A stretch of 17,685 nt of DNA from JANWHZ01 sp035545555. GTDB lineage: Bacteria; Patescibacteriota; Saccharimonadia; Saccharimonadales; UBA4665. How positions within the stretch are numbered: position 1 is the first letter of the stretch; every line of letters begins with the position of its first letter. The translations under genes were made by a program, and so were the position numbers. The stretch spans positions 1-17,685 of the forward strand of contig DASZYD010000032.1 in the NCBI GenBank assembly GCA_035545555.1, in the 5' to 3' direction. The notes beneath the pieces were generated by a model, which was not told where the DNA came from, searched no databases, and saw only the letters and a list, made by a program, of their open reading frames with translations. This document shows, in pieces, positions 8,322 through 15,645 of this stretch.

Positions 8322-9692
8322 CTATATACCCAAGTGTTGCCGGAGGGCCCTGGCTGAGCGTGGCGTCACCTGGGTTAGGATCCTGTTTACGACTCTGCGT
8401 TTGGTCTCCGGGTCATTGGCGCCGTCAATGCCATTCGTCCAGATCTCCTGCGCTTGGCTCAATAGAACAGTGTCGGCAACCACCCGCTCGTGTGCCCAGG
8501 CCGGTACTGAGAACGGCTGCCTTTGCTGGATCAGACGGAATTCATCAAGCGTGCTTCGCATAGCGGTAACCGCTTCAGGGGCGATGCCAAAGGTATCGCG
8601 TACTGTGCGGATAAGATTGGCAAAAGCGTCATCTGACATGTCAGGGTTATGGACTGCATACGCCTGCAATACCTCGGTAACTTTGTACTGGAGTGCTTGC
8701 TGTACCAAAGGCCGCTCTGTTTCGGAAACCCCTTTGAGGAGGTTCTTCACTTCGGCACCCCAGGCAAAGTTGCGTAAGCCGTCGGGCTGTGCGGGATCAA
8801 TAAGTTGCTCTATGGCCGACACGACACCACGCTCTTTATCGCCAAGAATTGCAGGGCCATTATTAGGAGTGCCTTCCATATAATACCCACGCATGGTCCG
8901 CATGACTGCGGCAATATTACGGCCTTCCGTATGGGCCAACGCGCCTGCTTCGGCTACACCGCGTTGCAGCGTAGTAAGCCACTGGGTAGCTTCATCCTTG
9001 GTAAGCTCAGCATTCTGGTCGGCGTTCTGATATACTCTCCTGTTTACTGCCGCAAGTTGTTGGTCGTATTGTTGATTCGATGCTTGCAGCGCGCTGGTGT
9101 AAGCTGCCTGCAATTCTCCCAGTAGCTCCAGGTGGTCAGGGCGCCGTTCCGCCGCCGTTCTGCCTGTCGTGGCAGTATTGTAGAGATGCCGCGGGCCGCT
9201 CGTTGGATTAGGGTCGGCATGCCACTGTTTTAGAGCTTTCCGGTTGACCTTAAAGCCGCCAAGGGAAGCCGGAACTGCCAATCTGCCGAACCACTGCGCC
9301 TGCGTAGTCGAAACCCGCGCCTCGACCTGATCAATGGCTCGCCGCGCTTCGCCTGTCCGTTGTCTGACGGCAGCAAGCTCATCCCATCTGGAGAAGTTGA
9401 TGGCCTGTTGCGGGAGCGGGTTATTCGTATCTTCAGCAGAGCCGCCAACCTCATCGTTTAGTGCAAGGCCATTGGCCTGCTCGCCGCTCGCAGCGACAAG
9501 CCCTTGCTCGGTTGTCTGTGCAGAGAGTGCATTGCCCGTATAGGGTACCAAGGCAGTTGGAGAATCGGCGCTACTGGGGGCGATATTGATATGAATGGCG
9601 CTTTCGTCGGTAGAGTCGACGGGGACCTCCCTAAACTCCGCCTCAATGATCTGACTATCATCTGTGTTTATTTTTGGCGCTGATTCGTCCAT
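8322..9692 (-). CDS. Unknown cytoplasmic protein in the T4SS-like locus
   Basis: 456 aa; I do not recognise the family. It has no signal peptide, no membrane segment and no cysteine. Residues 1-98 are acidic and Ser/Ala/Asn-rich, probably disordered. From residue 99 the protein is almost wholly helical by composition: a likely coiled coil at 103-130, another Gln/Ala-rich helix at about 190-245, and helical repeats to the end. It lies between the VirB6-like gene and the PrgI-family gene on the same strand, with its own promoter-like sequence before it and a hairpin after it. It may therefore be expressed separately from the core machine. Possible roles by position only: a cytoplasmic adaptor for the VirB6-like tail, a substrate or effector, or a chaperone. 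None can be preferred from sequence alone. The ATG at 9692 has no visible Shine-Dalgarno. Confidence 0.75.
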   Translation of the reverse strand: MDESAPKINTDDSQIIEAEFREVPVDSTDESAIHINIAPSSADSPTALVPYTGNALSAQTTEQGLVAASGEQANGLALNDEVGGSAEDTNNPLPQQAINFSRWDELAAVRQRTGEARRAIDQVEARVSTTQAQWFGRLAVPASLGGFKVNRKALKQWHADPNPTSGPRHLYNTATTGRTAAERRPDHLELLGELQAAYTSALQASNQQYDQQLAAVNRRVYQNADQNAELTKDEATQWLTTLQRGVAEAGALAHTEGRNIAAVMRTMRGYYMEGTPNNGPAILGDKERGVVSAIEQLIDPAQPDGLRNFAWGAEVKNLLKGVSETERPLVQQALQYKVTEVLQAYAVHNPDMSDDAFANLIRTVRDTFGIAPEAVTAMRSTLDEFRLIQQRQPFSVPAWAHERVVADTVLLSQAQEIWTNGIDGANDPETKRRVVNRILTQVTPRSARALRQHLGI

Positions 9693-9699
9693 AGTTCAG

Positions 9700-9733
9700 A
9701 CTAAACAGTAGCATCTTAAGGCAAGTTAGTCAA
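9700..9733 (-). promoter_or_regulatory. Promoter for the 456-aa gene, near-leaderless
   Basis: On the minus strand, TTGACT (9733-9728) is followed by a 17-base spacer and TACTGT (9710-9705) preceded by TGC, an extended -10. This ends 12 bases before the ATG at 9692, giving a leader of only about 6 bases. An overlapping alternative -10, TTTAGT (9705-9700), lies 7 bases from the ATG, but its spacing from TTGACT is then too long (22). Confidence 0.5.
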
Positions 9734-9759
9734 GGCTGACCGTGTGCAGAGTGGTATTA

Positions 9760-12700
9760 TCACGGACCGATCTGTGGCAGTTGCCCAGGGGTGCCGCCGC
9801 TTGCGGCATTTGCGGCATTCTGCTGCTGTTGCGCGTATTGGTTCGCCTGGGCGCCAATCTCGCGACGCACTTCCAGGAAGGATGGATCGCTTCGGAAGTT
9901 TTCGATGAGCTCCCGGATGGACCTACCATCAACCGGCTGCGACATGACTCCTTGCGCCATAATTCCGGCGTTCTGTGGCGAAATCTGAGACATCACGTCG
10001 TACACGCCGGCAATCTTGGCAAGACCTTGCTTGTAGTCGCGCTCTGCATCGAGCCGTTCCTGGGTACCGGCCTGCGCCTGCTGCATCTTTGTGGCCAGCT
10101 CATTAATTCGTCGGACCATGTGCGGCGCTAAGGCGCGCACAGCTTCTGGCCGTCCGGCGACCAGCTGGCCTGGAGTGGCGCCATCTAGGGCACCATTGCG
10201 CATCTCGTTAATCTGCTGTTGGCCATAGGCGCTGATAGCGCCAGTATTGTCCATAAAGTTATTTCTGTTGGTGAACGCTGAGTACAAGGCTGGCCAGCTG
10301 GTTGCACTCATATCCGCACGCTTTGCATTGGCTTTTACGGTGTTGGCAGCATCTGTCCCACTAATCACGCCACTGGTCACCAATCGCCTGCCATCCTCAA
10401 CCATTTGCGCATAGCCTAGGTCGTCACCGGCATAGCCAGTGGGCGACACGATCTTCGCTTTCCACGCAGCCACCTGCATTGCTTCGCTGCCCAGAGCGGC
10501 TCCATAGCTGGCCTGCAACATACGTGCGGTCTCTGTCGAGCGGGCATTCGCGGCAGCTTGTGTCAATGTAGCATCTCTGCTCATAAGCAATGCAGAGTGG
10601 CGACGGATGAAATCCGCCTCACTGGTTGCGTACTGTGCGATGCCGTTTGCATCATCATCTCCACTCATAAAGCCCTTATCGCCTTCCAGAATATGTGAAC
10701 CCATCAGACCACGCTGCTTTTGCTGCAACGCTGCCCACTGGCTATTCTTACCGAACCCCATGCTGAGGCCGCCTGGCGTTGTAGTCCGTCTCGTCCACCA
10801 CTGCCCGACCCGGCCTAACCCGCTGACATTGCGGCGTCCTTCATTGATCTGTTCCTGCTTCCACTTGCGCTCGTTGGCACGGTAACCGGCCAGGCCACCC
10901 TGCGTCTTTCGGTGCTGACCCTCAACCGTCTGAATGATCTGGGTCATCAAGCCACCAGCCATCTTGAAGGCGAACGGAATTGCCAAATAGGGGACGATGT
11001 ACAGGAATACCGAGAGCACGCCCATGAGGAAGTTGCCCGAGTTGAGCGTGATACTCGACAACGCGGCGCCGGAAGCCAGGAACGCCATAATGATGGGGTA
11101 CATCAGGAGCGTGGTGAGGAGCGTGTCTTTCCAGAACTTCCAGATTTTCTCGGTGCCGGGTAAGATGTAGGACGCGATTGCCAGCGGCGCCATGAGGATG
11201 CATATCAGGACAACGAGCCAGCGGATGGCCAGGACGGCCAAGCCCACAAGGATGAAGAGGATGGCCGAAGCGATTAACGCCAGTACGCCGCCGAACGTTA
11301 GGGTACCGACGATGGCCGCAGTGCCGAGGAAGGCCACGATGCTGCCGCCGATACCGCCGATGATAGCGCCGATGACGCCCCCGGCACCATTGCTTGAGGT
11401 CTGCGTAACGAGCAGTATGATCTGGCCAACCCAGTTGCCGATGTCATTAAAGAAAGTGATGACAAATTCAAGCAGCGGCCATGCCAGCGACATGCCGATG
11501 GCTGCGATGACAATGCGCGGCAACGCTTTGCGTACGGTGTGAGCTGACAGGAATTCGAGGTCGGCAGCCTGGCTGACTACCATCACGAGACCGGCAATAA
11601 CTAACAGCGCGACACCGACGTCGCGGAACTTATTGAATGCGCCTTCGAAACTGGGCGAGAAGAATGTGTCGATCGGGATTGCCAACAAACCGCCGATCAT
11701 ATCATTAATGGCACCCAAAATACCGTAGCTGGTATCAAACACGGGGCATTCTACCCAACGAAAGGCATCTTTCTGGTCTGCATTGCAGTTGTCGGTGGCT
11801 TGCGGGGTGTTATTGGAGGTGCAGCTGTCTCCCGTGCAGCTATCCGGGTTCGTGTTTGTCAGTCTGATCTGGAGCGTCTGGCTCGTACAGATAGATACGC
11901 CGCTGGCCGGGTTCACCGTAGTCCATATGGTTATGCTACCGGTGCGGGCAGTCTGGAAGGGGTTGACGACAATTTGATCGAAGTGCGACGTTACACTGTT
12001 ATTATTTTGCTCAACGCAGTCGGCGTTCTGATCTGATTGAATTTGTGCGTGCTGCAGCGTCATTGAGTCGCCGTTTGTCGCTATCTGGTCGAATTCTCCC
12101 GATAGGTTATCTACCGTAATAGTCGTGCCGTCCTTCCAGGTGCCTGTGTAGCCAAAATTATTACTAAAGGGTATGACCTGGATGTCTCCACTGGTGGCCG
12201 CACAGGGGGTGCTGCCGCTTGTTTGCTTGAAGGTAGAAAATGTGCCGTAGGTGGCAACCTGGTAATCAACGCCTGCGGTGTTATCGCCGATTTTTAGCGT
12301 GTCTGGCGTCTGGTTAATTTTCTGCCCGCCCGCGCCGATGCCGCCAAGGGTGCAGTTCGTGACCTTCGTGTCGGTGAGCGTCGCTTCATGGTTATTGATG
12401 CCATCGAGCTTGAAAGTATCGCCGTTGTAGCTGACCGTGGTGGAGTCGGTCCATTTTGCCGGCGCCGGCGCCTTCGTAGGGGCGTCATTGTAGGAGTTAT
12501 CCAAGGTTATGCCAATCGTGGGCTGCTGTTGCGTGCAGGAGCTGCTAATCGGCTCTAATGTCACCTCGGTAGCGTATTGATATAGCGTGCCGTTCTTGCG
12601 GCCGGCATTTTGCCACGCATCCTCGGCCGCTGTATCGGTGCTGCTTGGCACAACGAGCATATCCGGAGCATTGCTACACGCACCCGGGGAGGTGAAGGTG

Positions 12701-12918
12701 GCCACGCCGGCGCCGGCGTTAGATTGGTACGTATACGTCTTGCCGTTAAACAAGAGGATGTGTGTCTTGTCCAACCACTCCGCGTGGTTCGTGTCCAGGG
12801 CAGAAACCGGGGTCGGCGCTTTGGTAACAGGGGCCGCTAACGCGCCTACAAGCGTGAGGGCAAACACGGCAAGCACGACGCGCACGCCCCATACCTTACG
12901 AAAGATGTTTACACGCAC
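9760..12918 (-). CDS. VirB6/TrbL-like polytopic membrane protein with large secreted N-terminal domain
   Basis: 1052 aa. The signal peptide is about 1-40 (hydrophobic 13-29, likely cut near VSA). Residues about 43-365 form an extracellular part with three repeats beginning at W48, W156 and W261, each with a cysteine pair (81/128, 189/239, 301/344). Residues about 400-665 hold six or more hydrophobic segments. The stretch CILMAPLAIASYILPGTEKI with the following WKFWKDTLL is the hallmark of VirB6/TrbL-type channel proteins. A Gly-rich loop at 510-527 sits in the middle of this core. Residues 666-1052 are hydrophilic, helical and cysteine-free, so probably cytoplasmic, ending in a Gln/Ala/Gly-rich tail. 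Typical VirB6 proteins are about 300 aa; here that core is flanked by two big domains. The start is GTG at 12918 with AGGA 8 bases upstream. It is the first gene of the minus arm, divergent from the pilin genes. Likely role: membrane channel core reaching out through the wall. Confidence 0.85.
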   Translation of the reverse strand: MRVNIFRKVWGVRVVLAVFALTLVGALAAPVTKAPTPVSALDTNHAEWLDKTHILLFNGKTYTYQSNAGAGVATFTSPGACSNAPDMLVVPSSTDTAAEDAWQNAGRKNGTLYQYATEVTLEPISSSCTQQQPTIGITLDNSYNDAPTKAPAPAKWTDSTTVSYNGDTFKLDGINNHEATLTDTKVTNCTLGGIGAGGQKINQTPDTLKIGDNTAGVDYQVATYGTFSTFKQTSGSTPCAATSGDIQVIPFSNNFGYTGTWKDGTTITVDNLSGEFDQIATNGDSMTLQHAQIQSDQNADCVEQNNNSVTSHFDQIVVNPFQTARTGSITIWTTVNPASGVSICTSQTLQIRLTNTNPDSCTGDSCTSNNTPQATDNCNADQKDAFRWVECPVFDTSYGILGAINDMIGGLLAIPIDTFFSPSFEGAFNKFRDVGVALLVIAGLVMVVSQAADLEFLSAHTVRKALPRIVIAAIGMSLAWPLLEFVITFFNDIGNWVGQIILLVTQTSSNGAGGVIGAIIGGIGGSIVAFLGTAAIVGTLTFGGVLALIASAILFILVGLAVLAIRWLVVLICILMAPLAIASYILPGTEKIWKFWKDTLLTTLLMYPIIMAFLASGAALSSITLNSGNFLMGVLSVFLYIVPYLAIPFAFKMAGGLMTQIIQTVEGQHRKTQGGLAGYRANERKWKQEQINEGRRNVSGLGRVGQWWTRRTTTPGGLSMGFGKNSQWAALQQKQRGLMGSHILEGDKGFMSGDDDANGIAQYATSEADFIRRHSALLMSRDATLTQAAANARSTETARMLQASYGAALGSEAMQVAAWKAKIVSPTGYAGDDLGYAQMVEDGRRLVTSGVISGTDAANTVKANAKRADMSATSWPALYSAFTNRNNFMDNTGAISAYGQQQINEMRNGALDGATPGQLVAGRPEAVRALAPHMVRRINELATKMQQAQAGTQERLDAERDYKQGLAKIAGVYDVMSQISPQNAGIMAQGVMSQPVDGRSIRELIENFRSDPSFLEVRREIGAQANQYAQQQQNAANAASGGTPGQLPQIGP

Positions 12919-12944
12919 TCTGTCGTTCCTGCCTACTGCATGTA

Positions 12945-12950
12945 ACTATA
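12945..12950 (-). promoter_or_regulatory. Possible -10 element for the VirB6-like gene
   Basis: TATAGT on the minus strand, 26 bases before the GTG start, leaving room for the AGGA ribosome binding site. No convincing -35 at 16-18 bases; the sequence there is T-rich (TAGTTT). It sits in the divergent region shared with the pilin promoter. Confidence 0.35.
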
Positions 12951-13003
12951 TCGGACATGGTACAAAAAAACTAGCATGCTTCCGCGTTCGGCGCGGCTGC
13001 TTA

Positions 13004-13033
13004 TTGTGCATCCCCGATCGGACGTCATATAAT
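13004..13033 (+). promoter_or_regulatory. Promoter for the pilin gene cluster
   Basis: TTGTGC (13004-13009), an 18-base spacer and a perfect TATAAT (13028-13033). The expected transcription start is near 13040, ten bases before the ATG at 13050. The -10 would lie just before a TTG at 13035, which rules that codon out as the main start. Confidence 0.65.
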
Positions 13034-13049
13034 TTTGTACGAGAAAGCT

Positions 13050-13508
13050 ATGCACAAGCTGCAAACATATCGAAAACTACTCTCGCTCTCCTTGGTTGGT
13101 ACTCTTTTTGTAGTGGGAGCGGCGGTATGGGCGCCGGCCGTATTGGCCGCCGACTGCCCCGCCGGCTCGGTCTCGTATTCCGGCGGTTGCTGCCCGACTT
13201 CACAGGAGCAGATCAGCACGAACGGGACGATCACCTGCGGGAGCGGTTGTAACGGTAACCCGGCGGACTGTTTGTTCAAGGATTATATCAACCCCGGTAT
13301 TACCCTGCTTTCTATGCTTGTCGGCATTGCTGCCGTGACGGCCATTATCTACGGCGGCATTGAGTTCAGCTCGTCGGGCGGCGACCCGCAAAAGGCGGCG
13401 TCGGGCAAGAAACATATTACCAATGCGATCATCGGTCTTGTTGCTTTTATCTTCCTGTACGCTTTCTTACAATTCTTGCTGCCGGGAGGCATTTTCCATG
13501 GTCAATAG
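13050..13508 (+). CDS. VirB2/TrbC-like pilin protein 1 (cysteine-rich)
   Basis: 152 aa from ATG 13050. I chose this over an upstream in-frame TTG at 13035 because a perfect -10 ends at 13033. The signal peptide ends at AVLA (about residue 33). The mature protein has a short loop with six cysteines (including a CC pair), then two hydrophobic segments: about 79-99 and 118-137. Between them is EFSSSGGDPQKAASGKKHIT, the basic turn with (S/T)SGGDPxK that marks VirB2/TrbC-type pilins in these bacteria. It is more diverged and more cysteine-rich than the later copies and ends LLPGGIFHGQ. It overlaps the next gene by 11 bases. The role is probably a minor or tip pilin, or a channel subunit (inference). 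Confidence 0.8.
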   Translation: MHKLQTYRKLLSLSLVGTLFVVGAAVWAPAVLAADCPAGSVSYSGGCCPTSQEQISTNGTITCGSGCNGNPADCLFKDYINPGITLLSMLVGIAAVTAIIYGGIEFSSSGGDPQKAASGKKHITNAIIGLVAFIFLYAFLQFLLPGGIFHGQ

Positions 13509-14166
13509 CCTGATACCGCTGTTCACGCGCTTTGCCGCCGGGTGTGCCGAGAATAATTTCCTGGGGTTGGTGCCGTGGTACCACTACCTGCCGGCCTCAT
13601 CGTTCGATGGCAGCTGCAATGTCACCAGCTTCACGGTGCTGGGTGCCGGCAGCGGCTTTTTGCTCATTCTTCTGGCAGTGGTCGACGATCTGCTGCGCAT
13701 CGCCGGCCTGGTTGCGGTCGTTTTCGTGCTCATGGCAGGCGTTAAGTACATTATGAGCCAGGGGTCGCCGGACGGCGTGTCTAGGGCGCAGAGCTCGCTC
13801 CTCAATGCGCTTATCGGCTTGGCGGTCGCGCTTGTTGCGATCCAGTTTGTATCGTTTCTCGGCAACAGGATCGGCGGTAACGCTGTCGGCTCGGCGAACA
13901 GCACCGGTATCGACATAGGGAGCCTGCCTAACCCGGGCGGCGTCGGCAGCGGCGCGATTATCGCGCGCATCTTGCAGATCGTATTCGCAGTTGTCGGCTC
14001 GCTGGCGTTCCTCTTCCTGGTTCTGGGTGGTTTCAATTATGTGTCGTCGCAGGGTGATGCGCAAAAGGCTGCCAAAGCCAAAGGCACTATCGTCTACGCG
14101 TTGGTCGGCCTGGTGGTCGCTATTTTGGCGCAATCCATCGTATCATTTGTAGCAGGCAGGCTATGA
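13498..14166 (+). CDS. Fused tandem VirB2/TrbC-like protein without signal peptide
   Basis: 222 aa from ATG 13498, with GGGAGG 8 bases upstream inside the previous gene; longer in-frame starts upstream would read through the first pilin gene in another frame. Two pilin-like units sit in one chain. Unit 1 (about 62-127) has a hydrophobic segment, GVKYIMSQGSPDGVSRAQ, and a second hydrophobic segment. Unit 2 (about 155-222) has GGFNYVSSQGDAQKAAKAKG between two hydrophobic segments. They are joined by a Gly/Ser/Asn/Pro linker (125-150). The N-terminal 50 residues have no clear cleavable signal; they contain C16 and C40. Unit 2 is closer than unit 1 to the single-unit pilins downstream. Likely role: membrane platform or pilus base subunit that mimics a pilin dimer (inference). 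Its stop overlaps the next start (ATGA). Confidence 0.8.
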   Translation: MVNSLIPLFTRFAAGCAENNFLGLVPWYHYLPASSFDGSCNVTSFTVLGAGSGFLLILLAVVDDLLRIAGLVAVVFVLMAGVKYIMSQGSPDGVSRAQSSLLNALIGLAVALVAIQFVSFLGNRIGGNAVGSANSTGIDIGSLPNPGGVGSGAIIARILQIVFAVVGSLAFLFLVLGGFNYVSSQGDAQKAAKAKGTIVYALVGLVVAILAQSIVSFVAGRL

Positions 14167-14543
14167 TGCGTAGAGCTGTTATATCGCTTTGTCTGGTTCT
14201 CGCTATGGGCCTGTTGGTGACACCGCAGGCGTTTGCATATGATTTCTTCACCGGTGCGTGCAGCGGCGGTGACAGCTCGGCCAGCTCTGTTTGCCAGACC
14301 AGCTCGAACGATCCTATCACCGGCCCGAACGGCGTTATCCGTAAGGTCGCCAACATCGTGGCGCTCGCGGCCGGTGTCGTCGCGGTTATTATGATCATCG
14401 TCGCCGGCATGCAGTACGTGACGTCAGGTGGCGACCCCGGCAAGACGAAAACCGCCAAGAATATTATCATCTATACGGTCATCGGGCTGGTAGTGATTGT
14501 GCTGACCGATAGTATCCTAGGATTTGTGCTGAGTAAGCTATAA
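14163..14543 (+). CDS. VirB2/TrbC-like pilin protein 2
   Basis: 126 aa. The signal peptide ends at AFA (about 25), followed by a short loop with two cysteines (GAC and VC) and hydrophobic segments at about 64-85 and 100-121. They are joined by QYVTSGGDPGKTKTAKN, the signature turn of this pilin family. The start overlaps the stop of the fused protein by four bases (ATGATG, either ATG possible), so it is translationally coupled. Nothing in it is truncated. It may be one of several pilin subunits of the fibre. Confidence 0.85.
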   Translation: MMRRAVISLCLVLAMGLLVTPQAFAYDFFTGACSGGDSSASSVCQTSSNDPITGPNGVIRKVANIVALAAGVVAVIMIIVAGMQYVTSGGDPGKTKTAKNIIIYTVIGLVVIVLTDSILGFVLSKL

Positions 14544-14554
14544 GGGAGGTATCT

Positions 14555-14980
14555 ATGTTGCGACGTGCATTAGTAGGGGCAGCCGGCCTGCTGGTCGGGG
14601 CGGCCGGTTTGTTGATGCTGGGTAACACACCCGCGCTGGCGGCGACCCCGGCCTGGCAGCTGCTTGCCGACGCGAAAAGCGACGCTTGCACGGGCATCGG
14701 CCTCGCGCAAGATAGCACTAACAACACGACTGACGGCTGTGGCGACTCGGGGACGCAGCTGAACACTGTGATCAAAACGGGCATCAACATTTTCTCGGTG
14801 ATTATCGGCATCCTGGCGGTGGTGATGATTATCGTCGCCGGCGTGCGTTTTATTACCTCGAACGGCGAAGCGAGCAAAGTGGCCGGCGCCAAAGGTGCCA
14901 TTATCTACGCCATCGTGGGTCTCATCGTGGTCGTGGCGGCGCAGTCGATCGTGTGGTTTGTACTGAGCAATGCGGGGTAG
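14555..14980 (+). CDS. VirB2/TrbC-like pilin protein 3
   Basis: 141 aa. The signal peptide ends at ALA (about 29). A loop with two cysteines (DAC, DGC) follows, then hydrophobic segments at about 78-99 and 112-136 joined by RFITSNGEASKVAGAKG, a variant of the SGGDPxK turn with Asn-Gly-Glu. GGGAGGT 6 bases before the ATG is an excellent Shine-Dalgarno, the best in the cluster, suggesting high translation. It is 11 bases after the previous stop, in the same operon. Confidence 0.85.
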   Translation: MLRRALVGAAGLLVGAAGLLMLGNTPALAATPAWQLLADAKSDACTGIGLAQDSTNNTTDGCGDSGTQLNTVIKTGINIFSVIIGILAVVMIIVAGVRFITSNGEASKVAGAKGAIIYAIVGLIVVVAAQSIVWFVLSNAG

Positions 14981-15000
14981 ACTAGTATGCACAAGCGTAA

Positions 15001-15042
15001 TGCTATAATGGGTTGAAGATGATGAACACATCGTGCTATAAG
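15001..15042 (+). promoter_or_regulatory. Tandem promoters for pilin gene 4
   Basis: P1 is an extended -10, TGCTATAAT (15001-15009), with only a poor -35 (TAGACT, 20 bases away). P2 is TTGAAG (15013-15018), an 18-base spacer and TATAAG (15037-15042), again preceded by TGC. The two -10 boxes are exactly 33 bases apart. Both point at the gene starting at 15088, with a leader of about 40-70 bases that contains AGGAAAGAAAGG. Confidence 0.6.
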
Positions 15043-15087
15043 TTAAGTGATGTTTGCAACGCGTAGGAAAGAAAGGTAGCAGCTCCC

Positions 15088-15504
15088 ATGACAAAAAGAC
15101 TCAAGACTATCATCGTAACTATCGCGGCGCTATCGGTAGCACTGCTGCCGTCGGTCGCCCTGCCCTCGCTGGCAGCCGCAGCTGATATCAGCAGCGGCCT
15201 TTGCCAAGGAAGCAACCTGAACCTGTCAGACGCGGCCTGTACGCCGACGGACAACACCCAGAACCTGCAGACGCTGCTTACGACTGCCATCAACTACTTC
15301 TCGGTCATCGTCGGCGTGATTGCCGTCATCATGATCATCGTCGGGGGCTTACGCTACATTACTTCCGGCGGCGAGTCGGGCAAAGTGTCGGGTGCTAAGA
15401 CGACCATTATCTATGCACTGATCGGCTTGGTTGTCGTGGCGCTGGCACAGCTTATCGTACACTTCGTGCTGTCGCAGGCGAACAACATCGTCGGCGGCCA
15501 ATAG
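15088..15504 (+). CDS. VirB2/TrbC-like pilin protein 4, probable main pilin
   Basis: 138 aa. The signal peptide is about 1-32 (cut in the ALPSLAAAAD region). A two-cysteine loop follows, then hydrophobic segments at about 72-93 and 106-129 joined by RYITSGGESGKVSGAKT. It ends with a hydrophilic NNIVGGQ tail. It is very similar in the second half to pilin protein 3 (14555), so the pair is a recent duplication. Unlike the other copies it stands 107 bases apart, with its own tandem promoters, and is followed by a strong terminator. Separate and strong expression would suit the most abundant pilus subunit (inference). Confidence 0.85.
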   Translation: MTKRLKTIIVTIAALSVALLPSVALPSLAAAADISSGLCQGSNLNLSDAACTPTDNTQNLQTLLTTAINYFSVIVGVIAVIMIIVGGLRYITSGGESGKVSGAKTTIIYALIGLVVVALAQLIVHFVLSQANNIVGGQ

Positions 15505-15524
15505 ACTGCGTATTACTGCCGCTC

Positions 15525-15554
15525 AAAAGCCCTCTCTTAAGGAGAGGGCTTTTT
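15525..15554 (+). terminator. Intrinsic terminator after the pilin cluster
   Basis: A perfect 12-bp stem (15525-15536 with 15542-15553), loop TTAAG, ending in five T residues, 20 bases after the pilin stop. The A-run on the left arm could let it also work on the minus strand as a backup for hsp20. Confidence 0.92.
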
Positions 15555-15590
15555 GGTAGCCTCAGCCGGTGACGTTTCTGATGCATGGGA

Positions 15591-15622
15591 AAAGCACTGC
15601 TCCCGCGGCGGGAGCAGTGCTT
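15591..15622 (-). terminator. Intrinsic terminator of hsp20
   Basis: A perfect 13-bp GC-rich stem (15592-15604 with 15610-15622), loop of five bases, followed on the minus strand by TTTT counting the base pairs at the stem foot. It lies 23 bases beyond the hsp20 stop. Confidence 0.8.
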
Positions 15623-15645
15623 CCTCGTTGCCAGTTAAGGTGCCT

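Noticed and set aside
13035..13049. TTG start for the first pilin gene
   Set aside because: A perfect TATAAT ends two bases before it, so the transcript would begin after this codon; ATG 13050 fits better.
13597..14133. 178-codon minus-strand frame opposite the fused pilin gene
   Set aside because: Arg/Asp-rich antisense of a hydrophobic membrane protein, a usual shadow pattern.
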